A DNA stretch of 51,408 nucleotides, taken from JAVBSN01 sp031547045. GTDB taxonomy: Bacteria; Bacillota; Clostridia; Lachnospirales; Lachnospiraceae. Where the stretch lies: assembly GCA_031547045.1 (NCBI GenBank), contig JAVBSN010000054.1:1-51408 (forward strand), read 5' to 3'. Numbering within the stretch: the stretch's first letter is position 1; each line of letters starts with the position of its first letter. Made by a program: the position numbers and the translations under genes. Under the pieces are notes generated by a model. That model worked only from the letters and a program-made list of their open reading frames with translations. It did not search any database and was not told where the DNA came from. Below, one piece after another: positions 7,189 through 16,210 of the stretch.

Positions 7189-9861
7189 ATGGTAAATATG
7201 AAAACAAATTTAACAGGACTTAGTTCTATAGAAGTTGAAAAGTCCGAAAAGAAATACGGTAAAAATATAATCAGTAAACGAAAGCGTAAGGGATTCTTAT
7301 CCCAATACCTTGCAAGTTTCGGAGATCCAATTATAAAAATATTATTAATGGCTCTGGGTGTAAATATTGTCTTTATGTTTAAAGATGCAAGCTGGTATGA
7401 TTCTGCTGGAATTGCTTTTGCTCTTATGATTGCTACCCTTGTCTCAACCATTTCAGAATACGGAAGTGAATCTGCTTTTGAAAAATTACAACAAGAATCT
7501 GGTGCCATTAGCTGCCGAGTAAAGAGAAATAATTCTCTTATTCTTATTCCCATATCTGAACTAGTTGTCGGTGATCTTGTTCTTCTACAAGCGGGGGAGC
7601 GTATTCCTGCTGATGGCCATGTTATATGCGGAGAACTTATGGTAGACCAATCTGCATTAAATGGAGAATCTAAAGAAATACGAAAAGCATCTAGCTATGT
7701 TGCTAATCCATCTTCCTTAGGCTTATTATCATTATCTGGTTTATTTACAGGAAGTGTTGTTTGTGAAGGCGATGGTGCTATGGTTGTTGATTCTGTAGGC
7801 GATAATACTTTTTACGGAAAACTTGCCCTTGAGATTCAAGAAGACACAATTCCTAGTCCCCTTCGTGAACGTCTTCAACATTTAGCTACAACCATTAGTA
7901 AAATGGGATATACTGCTGCTATTTTTATAGCAATTGCAAATCTTTTTATTAATTTTATTATTGATAGTAATTTTGATAGAGCTATTATTTTATCAAGACT
8001 TACTAATTTCCCTTTTGTCTTTCAAACATTGATTAACACAATTACATTGGCTGTAACTGTTATCGTAATGGCTGTTCCAGAAGGACTTCCTATGATGATT
8101 ACTGTTGTTCTCTCTGCTAATATGAAAAAGATGCTTAAGGACAATGTGTTAGTAAGGAAATTAGTAGGTATAGAAACAGCAGGAAGTTTGAATATTCTCT
8201 TTACTGATAAAACAGGGACTCTAACACAAGGAAAACTTCAAGTAACTACTGTTTTGTGTGGAGATGGGAAAAAATATGACAAATTTTCTTCATTTAAAAA
8301 GACAGCTCCTGAACTTTTATCACAAGTAGCTCTTGGTTGCATCTACAATACCGATTCTGGAATAAGTACAGAAAAAAAACGAGCATCTGTTATAGGTGGA
8401 AATGCTACCGACCGAGCTTTGCTACAATACGTATTACCTCTTGCAAACGATTTTAAAAATATATCTGTAACATCACATATGCCATTTAATTCAAAAAATA
8501 AATATTCCTACTCCCAGATTAGTCACAACGGTTGCACAAAATATCTGGTGAAAGGTGCTCCTGAAATACTTTTATCTCATTGTCATTATTACATAGATTC
8601 TAAAGGAAATAAAAAAACATTTCAACGTGCTAACTTGAATGCAGAAATGAAGGAAATGGGAAACAAGGCTATTCGTATGTTGGCTATTGCAGAAAGTAAC
8701 TCTCCTATTGATTTTAAAAGACCAACTAATTTAACTCTTGTAGGTATTATTGGTATTCGTGATGATATAAGAAAAGAATCCCCTTCTGCTATTGCTCAGA
8801 TTACAAGTGCTGGTGTTCAAACTGTAATGATTACAGGCGATAATCGAGAAACTGCCGTTGCTATTGCAAAAGAAATTGGACTGCTAAAAGAATATGAGCA
8901 AAATGCTGTATATATAGGTCAAGACCTTGCACTTATGAGTGATTATGAGGTTAAACAAAAATTAAAACAAATACGAGTAATTGCTAGGGCAATGCCTACA
9001 GATAAAAGTCGTCTAGTACGACTGTCTCAAGAAATGGGATTAGTTGCAGGTATGACTGGTGACGGAATAAATGATGCTCCTGCATTAAAGAAATCAGATG
9101 TTGGTTTTGCTATGGGTTCAGGTACAGAAGTTGCCAAAGAAGCAGGTGATATTGTTATTATTGATAACAACATTTCTTCTATTGCCAAAGCAATTTTATA
9201 TGGCCGTACTATTTTTAAAAGCATACGTAAGTTTATTATTTTTCAGCTTACTATGAATCTGTCTGCTGTAGCCCTTTGTATAATTTGCCCATTTATCGGA
9301 ATAGATGCACCTCTTACTGTATTACAGATGCTTTGGGTAAATATGATTATGGATACACTAGGTGGTCTTGCCTTTGCTGGAGAACCAGCACTTTTGGAAT
9401 ATATGAAAGAACCTCCTAAAAAACGAGATCAAGCAATTATTAATCGATATATGTATAGTCAAATATTATTTATGGGAATATACACAACTGCATTATGCTT
9501 ATGCTTTTTAAATCTTCCTATTACAAGATCTATTTTCGAATATGGAAATGGCACTGACTACTTTATGACTTCATTCTTTGCACTATTTATTTTTGCAGGT
9601 GTATTAAACTGCTTTAGTGCTAGAACTTATCGTATTAATCTTCTGGCTCACATAGTGAAAAATAAAATGTTTATAGGTATTATGATTTGCGTAACCATTA
9701 TTCAAACATTAATTATATACAAAGGTGGAAGTGTATTTAGAACGGTAGGAATCAGTCCTTGGCATCTGCAATTAACACTTTTAATTGCATTTAGTGTAAT
9801 TCCTGCTGATATAGTAAGAAAGTTAATTTTAAGAAAGATGGGACGAAAAGGGTGTGTATAG
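7189..9861 (+). CDS. Calcium-transporting P-type ATPase, type IIB (PMCA-like)
   Basis: An 890-residue P-type ATPase. In order: cation-ATPase N-terminus, actuator domain with the TGES-like loop LNGESKEI, M4 motif MAVPEGLPMMITVV, phosphorylation site FTDKTGTLTQG with Asp340, nucleotide domain with VKGAPE, hinge MTGDGINDAPALK, then M6 with LLWVN-like LQMLWVNMIMDTLGGLAFAGEP. The PEGLP motif followed by LVRKLVGIETAGS and the MDTLG..A.AGEP run match plasma-membrane-type (IIB) Ca2+ pumps better than SERCA. It should export Ca2+ from the cytosol. There is no calmodulin-like tail. CGGGAG lies 8 nt before the ATG. The stop codon lies inside the loop of a 10-bp hairpin (9848-9872). Confidence 0.95.
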   Translation: MVNMKTNLTGLSSIEVEKSEKKYGKNIISKRKRKGFLSQYLASFGDPIIKILLMALGVNIVFMFKDASWYDSAGIAFALMIATLVSTISEYGSESAFEKLQQESGAISCRVKRNNSLILIPISELVVGDLVLLQAGERIPADGHVICGELMVDQSALNGESKEIRKASSYVANPSSLGLLSLSGLFTGSVVCEGDGAMVVDSVGDNTFYGKLALEIQEDTIPSPLRERLQHLATTISKMGYTAAIFIAIANLFINFIIDSNFDRAIILSRLTNFPFVFQTLINTITLAVTVIVMAVPEGLPMMITVVLSANMKKMLKDNVLVRKLVGIETAGSLNILFTDKTGTLTQGKLQVTTVLCGDGKKYDKFSSFKKTAPELLSQVALGCIYNTDSGISTEKKRASVIGGNATDRALLQYVLPLANDFKNISVTSHMPFNSKNKYSYSQISHNGCTKYLVKGAPEILLSHCHYYIDSKGNKKTFQRANLNAEMKEMGNKAIRMLAIAESNSPIDFKRPTNLTLVGIIGIRDDIRKESPSAIAQITSAGVQTVMITGDNRETAVAIAKEIGLLKEYEQNAVYIGQDLALMSDYEVKQKLKQIRVIARAMPTDKSRLVRLSQEMGLVAGMTGDGINDAPALKKSDVGFAMGSGTEVAKEAGDIVIIDNNISSIAKAILYGRTIFKSIRKFIIFQLTMNLSAVALCIICPFIGIDAPLTVLQMLWVNMIMDTLGGLAFAGEPALLEYMKEPPKKRDQAIINRYMYSQILFMGIYTTALCLCFLNLPITRSIFEYGNGTDYFMTSFFALFIFAGVLNCFSARTYRINLLAHIVKNKMFIGIMICVTIIQTLIIYKGGSVFRTVGISPWHLQLTLLIAFSVIPADIVRKLILRKMGRKGCV

Positions 9862-9872
9862 AACACACCCTT
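9848..9872. terminator. Bidirectional terminator-like hairpin between convergent genes
   Basis: Perfect 10-bp inverted repeat AAGGGTGTGT / ACACACCCTT with a 5-nt loop that contains the ATPase stop codon. The T runs on either side are short, so termination may be partial. It separates the plus-strand ATPase gene from the converging hydrolase gene. Confidence 0.6.
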
Positions 9873-9911
9873 CATCATTAAAAACCGCTATCGACTAGCA
9901 TTAGAATTATA

Positions 9912-10820
9912 CTAATTTACAGTTTTCTCAATATATTCTAATACATCTTTATAAACATCACCTTTGCAATAATCATTAAGTATTTCATGTCTACCCTTAG
10001 AGTACAATTTCATTGATACATTGCATCCACCTGATTTCATCATTGAATATACTTGTCTAATGCCTCTTCCGTAATCGCCTAAAGGATCATCTTCACCGCT
10101 TAATAAAAGAAATGGTGTTTTTGTAGATAACTTTTCTACCCATTTCTTAGAAGAAACATTGTCCAACAATATAAACAAGTCAATATATCCACTTACTGTA
10201 AATGTAAAGTTATTAAGTGGATTTTTCTCATATTTGAAATATACTTCACTATCACCAGCAAGCCATGCAAATTCTGATGCCTTCTCAAATCTTTTGTTAT
10301 ATCCAAGAAAACTCATTTTCTTAAGCAATTTACTATGATACCTTTCACCCTTAAGACTTCTTATAAATCTAGCTAGACCAATGCCAACTTTATTTAACGA
10401 ATTTTTACCGCTTGTTCCCATAATAATAGCCCCATCAAAAGAATCTGGGTATTTTGCCAGATAGTTTCTTAGAACAAAGGAACCCATACTATGTCCAATA
10501 ATTATTGTAGATAAAGAAGGATACTGTTCTCTAACAATTAAGAACATTTTATGTACATCTTTAACTAAGTACTTCCACCCATTTTCAGAAGCAAAGAATC
10601 CCAATTCAGTCGCATCTTCACCATGTCCTAAATGATCATGTCCATATACTAAATATCCTTTTTCACAAAGATACTCTGCAAATGCTTCATAACGTTCAAT
10701 ATATTCACACATTCCATGACATATTTGAACAACTGCCTTAGGCTCACACTCTGGTTTGTAGATTACATATCTGATTTTAGTTGTACCATCTGATGAGGTG
10801 AATTTATTAGTTATCTTCAT
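9912..10820 (-). CDS. Alpha/beta hydrolase (monoacylglycerol lipase/lysophospholipase-like)
   Basis: A 302-residue serine hydrolase of the Hydrolase_4 group. Nucleophile Ser111 lies in the elbow IIIGHSMGSF. The oxyanion-side motif is VQICHGMCEYIERY and the family signature YLVYGHDHLGHGEDA follows. The acid is in LLLSGEDDPLGDYG and the catalytic His in YSKGRHEILND. No signal peptide is visible, so the enzyme is cytosolic, probably acting on monoacylglycerols or lysophospholipids. AAAGGAGAG lies 6-7 nt before the ATG. Single gene. Confidence 0.9.
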   Translation of the reverse strand: MKITNKFTSSDGTTKIRYVIYKPECEPKAVVQICHGMCEYIERYEAFAEYLCEKGYLVYGHDHLGHGEDATELGFFASENGWKYLVKDVHKMFLIVREQYPSLSTIIIGHSMGSFVLRNYLAKYPDSFDGAIIMGTSGKNSLNKVGIGLARFIRSLKGERYHSKLLKKMSFLGYNKRFEKASEFAWLAGDSEVYFKYEKNPLNNFTFTVSGYIDLFILLDNVSSKKWVEKLSTKTPFLLLSGEDDPLGDYGRGIRQVYSMMKSGGCNVSMKLYSKGRHEILNDYCKGDVYKDVLEYIEKTVN

Positions 10821-10922
10821 AAGTATCTCTCCTTTTAAAAATCATTGTATTTTAACATTTGCCTGATTGATTCAAATTCACATAACATAACTATAAAACA
10901 TAATATTTACCCTATCTCATAT

Positions 10923-11675
10923 TTATAAACGAACTGCAACCTCTAAAGCAATCTTTAAATACTTCTCAAAATCAGAATGTGGCACATTTCCCATAGTTCG
11001 TGCATCCCAAACTTCACTATCTAGACTATCCTCTGCATATAGAAATTGATATGTATTAACTCCTCTAAATTGACTTGCAGCCATTACCGATGCACATTCC
11101 ATTTCTACTGTTATACAACCGTCCTTTTTGCGCAAATTAAAGTTGTTTTCTGTTTCCCTGTAAAATGCATCTGTCGTCCATGTTTTCCCAAATATATAAG
11201 GAACATTTAATTTATCAAATATTTCGCCCAACCTCTTTGATGTAACAATATCAATATAGTCACTTGCAGGGGCATAATGATAACTTGTCCCCTCATCTCT
11301 ATATGCCGAAGTCGGTATAATAAAATGTCCAACTGTAAGTCCTTTATCCAAAACACCACAAGAACCAAAAATAAGGATATTTTCAGCACCTTTTGCTACT
11401 ACTTCTTCCATCACTGCCGTCGTAGCGGCTCCACCTATGATAGTCACATATATTCCTAGATCTGATTCACCATACTTGAACCTGTAAATCGGAATTGTAA
11501 TTCCTGCATGCACACAACTTATTTGTTCAATTGTATAGGTTGTTTTCAAAATATCAATAACTTCTGGCTTAAATGTAACAATAACTGTTCTAGGGAATCC
11601 ATCTACCTTACTTACAATACAATTAGGCTTTAATATATCACTTGAATCATTGTCAAACGTATTTATAATACTCAT
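10923..11675 (-). CDS. Nucleoside phosphorylase (PNP/uridine phosphorylase family)
   Basis: A 250-residue member of the trimeric/hexameric nucleoside phosphorylase family, which splits nucleosides with phosphate for base salvage. The family signatures are the phosphate-binding loop region ENILIFGSCGVLDKGLTVG with IIPTSAYRDEGTSYHY, and the substrate-binding motif ITVEMECASVMAASQFRG with the Met-Glu pair that holds the ribose. The overall pattern is closer to uridine phosphorylase than to trimeric PNP. Base specificity is not certain. Start supported by GGAGGTAGGGG upstream of the ATG. Confidence 0.88.
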   Translation of the reverse strand: MSIINTFDNDSSDILKPNCIVSKVDGFPRTVIVTFKPEVIDILKTTYTIEQISCVHAGITIPIYRFKYGESDLGIYVTIIGGAATTAVMEEVVAKGAENILIFGSCGVLDKGLTVGHFIIPTSAYRDEGTSYHYAPASDYIDIVTSKRLGEIFDKLNVPYIFGKTWTTDAFYRETENNFNLRKKDGCITVEMECASVMAASQFRGVNTYQFLYAEDSLDSEVWDARTMGNVPHSDFEKYLKIALEVAVRL

Positions 11676-11795
11676 TATATCCCCTACCTCCCATCCTATT
11701 ATATGTACCCTCTATTAACTATGCTCAATATTAGCACTCAAATTATATAGTCATTATAACCTTCAATAATTATCTTTTCAACATTCTACTACAAT

Positions 11796-11837
11796 AAAAA
11801 AAGGTGTTACTGAGTCATCAAACGACCTAGTAACACC
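11796..11837 (-). terminator. Rho-independent terminator of purC
   Basis: Arms GGTGTTACT (11803-11811) and AGTAACACC (11829-11837) form a 9-bp stem, with a further GTC/GAC pairing inside. On the minus strand it is followed by seven T residues (11802-11796). Lies 14 bp past the purC stop. Confidence 0.85.
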
Positions 11838-11850
11838 CTATTATTAAGTA

Positions 11851-12540
11851 TTATTTATTTATTTTCTCTAATAGCATTTTTCCACATTGGATTTGATCTG
11901 GAATATTCCCGTTCTCATCTTTTACTCGCCAGATGTCTGGAGTAATTTCGTCAGCTACAAAAATCTTACCGTTTTCATCATAACCTAACTCAATTTTAAA
12001 ATCTAAGAGAGTAAGATTCATACTTGCTAGCTCTTTCTTTAAAATCTCTCCAACTTTTACTAGTACATCTAAGCCTTCATTAAATTGACCTTCTTGTAAA
12101 ATTCCCTTCATTACGCAAAGTCTCTCATTAATAACTGGGTCACCTTGAATATCATCTTTAAGTGTAACTTCTAAATAAGGTGGCTCAAAAGGAACTCCTT
12201 CTTCTATAGTAAATCTACGACACATACTTCCTGCTGTGTAGTAACGTAATATAAATTCCAAAGGTGGTACTGTAAGATTACGAACTTTCATTAAGTTCTC
12301 ATCTAAATTAGCACCAAGAAACTGTGTTGGTATACCATTCTTCTCCATTAATTCAAAGAAATAGCTAGAAATTGTAAGGCCTATGTTTCCTTTTCCCTCT
12401 ACACTACCACCGACTGTATTTGAACCTGGATCAAATACTCCGTTTTCTCCAGTTGCATCATCCTTAAAAAATAAGAATACTGTATTATCCTCTTCGTTAA
12501 GCATAACTGTTTTTGTCTTGCCATTATAAAGTGTTTTCAT
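11851..12540 (-). CDS. purC: SAICAR synthetase
   Basis: Phosphoribosylaminoimidazole-succinocarboxamide synthase (229 residues), which joins CAIR and aspartate with ATP in de novo purine synthesis. Signatures: LYNGKTKTV at the N-terminus, FFKDDATGENG, the GKGNIGLTISSYFFELMEKNGIPT segment in which ATP and substrate sites meet, VRNLTVPPLEFILRYYTAGSM, and LLDFKIELGYDENG with VADEITPDIWR. The length is that of bacterial PurC. It stands alone with its own terminator, not in a pur operon. The spacing to the start carries only a modest GAGAGG ribosome binding site. Confidence 0.95.
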   Translation of the reverse strand: MKTLYNGKTKTVMLNEEDNTVFLFFKDDATGENGVFDPGSNTVGGSVEGKGNIGLTISSYFFELMEKNGIPTQFLGANLDENLMKVRNLTVPPLEFILRYYTAGSMCRRFTIEEGVPFEPPYLEVTLKDDIQGDPVINERLCVMKGILQEGQFNEGLDVLVKVGEILKKELASMNLTLLDFKIELGYDENGKIFVADEITPDIWRVKDENGNIPDQIQCGKMLLEKINK

Positions 12541-12632
12541 TTATATTTTCCTCTCTAATATCGTATTTTCTTTCATTTTAGCATAATGATAAATTCATGT
12601 CACTATATTTAATATCAACCCTCAAATACTTA

Positions 12633-14381
12633 TTAACTAATATTCATCTCTTTTATAATTTTCTCTAATGACTCCATAAGTTCTTTTGCCTTCTTATATT
12701 CATTATCTTTGAGTAACTGTTGAATCTTTGTTTCTGTCTCTTTTTTCTTCTGCTCAAGTATTAGATAATCCTTTCCAAAATGATTGGCATACATCATCTG
12801 ACGGAATCTGCGATTGCTCATTCTACGCACAGTATTATTTTCTACTAAAAGTACATAGTCCACACAGTTGGCTACTGTATAAAAATCATGAGATACCATA
12901 AGAATAGCACCTTTGTATTCTGATATTGCCTGCTCTAATGCAATCTGTGCATGAAGATCCAAATGCCCTGTAGGTTCATCCAATAATAATAAGTTTGATT
13001 TTCCTAATGAGATTATAGCTAATTGAAATAAATCTTTTTCTCCTCCAGATAGTTCTCTTACCCTTTGGTCAAGAGTTTCTCCATCAAATCCAAACTTTTT
13101 TAAATAATTCTCAGTGTCTTTTCTATCATCAAATCCCTTTTCTTCAAAAATTTCATATAAAGTTTTTGCATCATCATATAATGAATCAGTTATCTGGCAA
13201 AACATATTCATATCAGCAGCATTACTAATCTTAATTGATTCTTTACTATTTTCAAAAACCTCTCGAAGTAATGTAGTTTTTCCAGTTCCATTATTACCAA
13301 CAATAGCAACGTGGTCTGTAGGCTTCATTTCAAAATTTACATGCTCTAGAAGCTGTTCATCAAAAGCAACACTATAATCCTTAAGTTCAAGAATACTTTC
13401 ATCTTCAACTTCTATATCAAGTTGGAAATGAAGCTCTGGTCGTTTGATGTCTACAAAGGGAGCCTTTGTTTTTCTTGCATTTAATCTATCTAATATAGAT
13501 TGTCTTGCATGAACAGCTCTTCCAAGTGACGCATTATCCATTACTGTAGCTTTCTTCCTAGCTATCTGCAATATCTTACTTTGACGATCAATCTCTTCTT
13601 GCTCTGCTGAGACTACTTCTGCTAAATCTATCTTTGTAGCAAGAAGTTCATAATTATATTCTGTATAAGTTCCGTCAAATTCCTGAATATCCATACCTTC
13701 CATGTGAAGTATTTTATTAAAACAATGATTTAGTAAGTATCTATTATGCGTAATAACAAGAAGCGTTCCTTTATGTGAATTAATTAATCTTCTTAAAGCA
13801 TTCAAATGTTCAAAATCCAAAAATACATCTGGCTCATCCATAATAAGAAATCTTGGACTAAGCATCATTTCTCTAATTACTTGAATTAATTTAAATTCTC
13901 CACCACTAAGGTTACTGAGTTTTTGATTTTCTAACTTTTCTAATTTTGCTACTTTTAACTGCTTTTTAATATTGCTATCATAATAGTCTCCATCAATAGC
14001 ATTGAATTCATCTAATACTTTTTGATAGTCCTCAAATATCTTTTCTAAATCTTCGGCAGTCTCCATCTGGGCACAATAATCAGTAATCTCTCTCTCTAAT
14101 CTTACAAATTCTTCACTGATATATTCAAATACTGTCAAATTTTCTTGTTTATCTAACTGAGAAAATTGACTGACATATCCGATTCTACCTGTATAGTCAT
14201 TTTCTATTTTTCCATCATACAAATACTCCTCAGTATCCATAATCATGTCTAATAAGGTTGTTTTTCCAGTGCCATTAGTACCAATTAATACGCAATGCAC
14301 ATCATCTTCTATTGTAAATGAAACATTTTTATATAAGTCCTTCTGAGGGTATGAGTAGGACATTTTTTGAACTTTAATCAT
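12633..14381 (-). CDS. ABC-F family ATPase
   Basis: A 582-residue protein with two ABC ATPase domains, a linker and no membrane segments, as in ABC-F proteins that act on the ribosome (translation factors or antibiotic protection). First domain: Walker A IGTNGTGKTTLL, signature LSGGEFKLIQV, Walker B LIMDEPDVFLD. Second domain: VGNNGTGKTTLL, LSGGEKDLFQLA, LLLDEPTGHLD, SHDF. The first site has DEPDVFLD instead of the usual DEPTNHLD. A lysine- and glutamate-rich coiled tail follows the second domain. The ATG at 14381 has GGAGG 7 nt upstream. The longer frame from 14432 is rejected. I see no peptide leader of the kind that precedes many resistance ABC-F genes. Confidence 0.9.
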   Translation of the reverse strand: MIKVQKMSYSYPQKDLYKNVSFTIEDDVHCVLIGTNGTGKTTLLDMIMDTEEYLYDGKIENDYTGRIGYVSQFSQLDKQENLTVFEYISEEFVRLEREITDYCAQMETAEDLEKIFEDYQKVLDEFNAIDGDYYDSNIKKQLKVAKLEKLENQKLSNLSGGEFKLIQVIREMMLSPRFLIMDEPDVFLDFEHLNALRRLINSHKGTLLVITHNRYLLNHCFNKILHMEGMDIQEFDGTYTEYNYELLATKIDLAEVVSAEQEEIDRQSKILQIARKKATVMDNASLGRAVHARQSILDRLNARKTKAPFVDIKRPELHFQLDIEVEDESILELKDYSVAFDEQLLEHVNFEMKPTDHVAIVGNNGTGKTTLLREVFENSKESIKISNAADMNMFCQITDSLYDDAKTLYEIFEEKGFDDRKDTENYLKKFGFDGETLDQRVRELSGGEKDLFQLAIISLGKSNLLLLDEPTGHLDLHAQIALEQAISEYKGAILMVSHDFYTVANCVDYVLLVENNTVRRMSNRRFRQMMYANHFGKDYLILEQKKKETETKIQQLLKDNEYKKAKELMESLEKIIKEMNIS

Positions 14382-14495
14382 AATTGCCTCCATATTATAA
14401 CTTTTGTCTATGGATATTCTATCAGAAAACACTCTATTTCACAATTTATTTGACGACTTTTAATCTACAGAGGTATATTATTCCTTTTCCTATTG

Positions 14496-14627
14496 TCAGT
14501 CTTTATCGCATCTGCATTTTATTGGTAGATACATATACAACACTGATAATAGCATTAAAAGAAACCCTAATACACATAACATAATGATACAGCAAATTCG
14601 AGTAAATGGTACAGCAAATTCCCACAT
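14496..14627 (-). CDS. Possible small single-span membrane peptide
   Basis: A 43-codon frame in the gap between the ABC-F and solute-binding-protein genes. It encodes a short start (MWEFAVPFTR), one very hydrophobic segment (about residues 11-34, with a CC pair) and a charged end with two Cys (IKCRCDKD). The ribosome binding site is poor (GAGG about 20 nt away). Could be chance. No family recognised. Confidence 0.2.
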   Translation of the reverse strand: MWEFAVPFTRICCIIMLCVLGFLLMLLSVLYMYLPIKCRCDKD

Positions 14628-14678
14628 TGCATAGACAGCTACATCCTCAGTTATTCTGAAATGATTTTAATATATAAT

Positions 14679-16148
14679 TTATTTAATTGCTGCTTCAAGT
14701 TCCTTTGTTAAGTTATCTAACCAATCTTGGTAGTTTTCTTCTGTATTATATTTTGCAACAGCATCAGTAAGACTTGTGCCATCATCAAGTAACTTCTTTA
14801 CTTCTTCCCTGTCTGCATCAGCTTTACTCTGAAGATTGCTTTCTAATACAGCTCTTGCAGTAGTTCCTCCATTAAAAGCTTTGTTAGTATATAATCGAGA
14901 ATTACCAATCTCATCTAATACAACATGGAGTGTAACATCTGTATTACTATCTAATTTGTAATCAGCTTCACCTATAATATTCTTTAAGTTATCGTAATTA
15001 ACAGCTTCTTTTTTTACAGGCATATAACCACTCATCAATGAAAATAAACTGTTATTTTCGGCATCAGTAAACCATTTTAGGAAAACACTACTTGCATATT
15101 CTTCTTCTTTTGTGGATTTTGTAATAACCATACCAGCACCTTGTTGAACCATAACTTTTTTTGCACCTTTATAAATTGGTGCCAACAATATTTCTGCCTC
15201 AATAGAATGAGTTTTCCCATCAGTAGCAACTTCATTTGGGAAATATGTAACCGATGATGTTGAACCCACATATGCAAGAATATCACCAACTTTTGTGTCA
15301 TCACTTCTAAATTTTCCGTATGATTTAAAATATCCACTAATATATGGTACATAGTAATTATCCCATATTTTTCTCATTACTTCTTCGTTAATATTTAAAG
15401 TACATTCACCATCTACAACATCAAAAATTTCAACATCAAATTCTTTAGATGCAATTATAAACATATTCGCCATTGAATCTCGTCCAAAAAATGCTTTTCC
15501 GTCATTTGGTATATCAGTAGTTAAGTCGTCAGTCCATTCATAATATTTTTTTGAAACTTCTACTAGTTGTTCTATAGTTTCCAAATCATCAGTTGTTATG
15601 CCACATTCCTTAGCAAAAGGCTCCCAGTCAGTTTTGTTTAACATCATAACTTCTGTGGATTTTGCAATTGGAAAGATTCTAAATTCTCCATTAAGACCGA
15701 TTTTACCTTCTTCAATATATGAATCTATATATTGTGCTTGCTCCTCTTCATTAAAATAATCATCAAGGTTAGCTAATATATCCATCTTTTCTGCCTCATA
15801 GGCTGTGTCTGCATAAGAAGCAAAAACGTTTGGCATTTCTTGGCTTCCAACCTCTTTGTTAGCTGAAGCTAAAACAGCAGTTTCTAGATCCGAAACATTC
15901 CCATAATTGTATCCTTCAACAATAATTCCCTGCTCTTTACCCACAGTGTCATTAAATTCAGTAACCATTTCATCAAATGCATTTAAAATAGAACCGTTAT
16001 AATAATGCCACACAGATATTACAACAGGATTATCAGGATCTAACTTAACCTCCACTTTATTTTTATTAGAACATGCTGTTAGGTTACTTGCCGTCATTAC
16101 TAAAATAAGACTCCAAGCTATAATTCGTAATAATATATGCTTCTTCAT
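14679..16148 (-). CDS. Extracellular sugar-binding lipoprotein (ABC solute-binding protein, family 1)
   Basis: A 489-residue lipoprotein: positive N-terminus MKKHILLR, hydrophobic stretch, lipobox LTAC with the lipid-bearing Cys26. The mature part is a cluster-B solute-binding protein: VVISVWHYYNGSILNAFDEM is the typical first strand and helix, with MLNKTDWEPFAKECG and the hinge and C-lobe segment WFTDAENNSLFSLMSGYMPV. Such proteins bind oligosaccharides at the outer face of the membrane. It lies 62 bp downstream of a huge sensor kinase gene on the same strand. No permease or ATPase gene is nearby, so it may deliver sugar to distant permeases or act as a sensory partner of the kinase. Confidence 0.92.
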   Translation of the reverse strand: MKKHILLRIIAWSLILVMTASNLTACSNKNKVEVKLDPDNPVVISVWHYYNGSILNAFDEMVTEFNDTVGKEQGIIVEGYNYGNVSDLETAVLASANKEVGSQEMPNVFASYADTAYEAEKMDILANLDDYFNEEEQAQYIDSYIEEGKIGLNGEFRIFPIAKSTEVMMLNKTDWEPFAKECGITTDDLETIEQLVEVSKKYYEWTDDLTTDIPNDGKAFFGRDSMANMFIIASKEFDVEIFDVVDGECTLNINEEVMRKIWDNYYVPYISGYFKSYGKFRSDDTKVGDILAYVGSTSSVTYFPNEVATDGKTHSIEAEILLAPIYKGAKKVMVQQGAGMVITKSTKEEEYASSVFLKWFTDAENNSLFSLMSGYMPVKKEAVNYDNLKNIIGEADYKLDSNTDVTLHVVLDEIGNSRLYTNKAFNGGTTARAVLESNLQSKADADREEVKKLLDDGTSLTDAVAKYNTEENYQDWLDNLTKELEAAIK

Positions 16149-16210
16149 AAATATTCCCCTTTACTTTTCTATAATTTTATTATTAAAAGACTTACTTGCA
16201 CTATTTTCAT

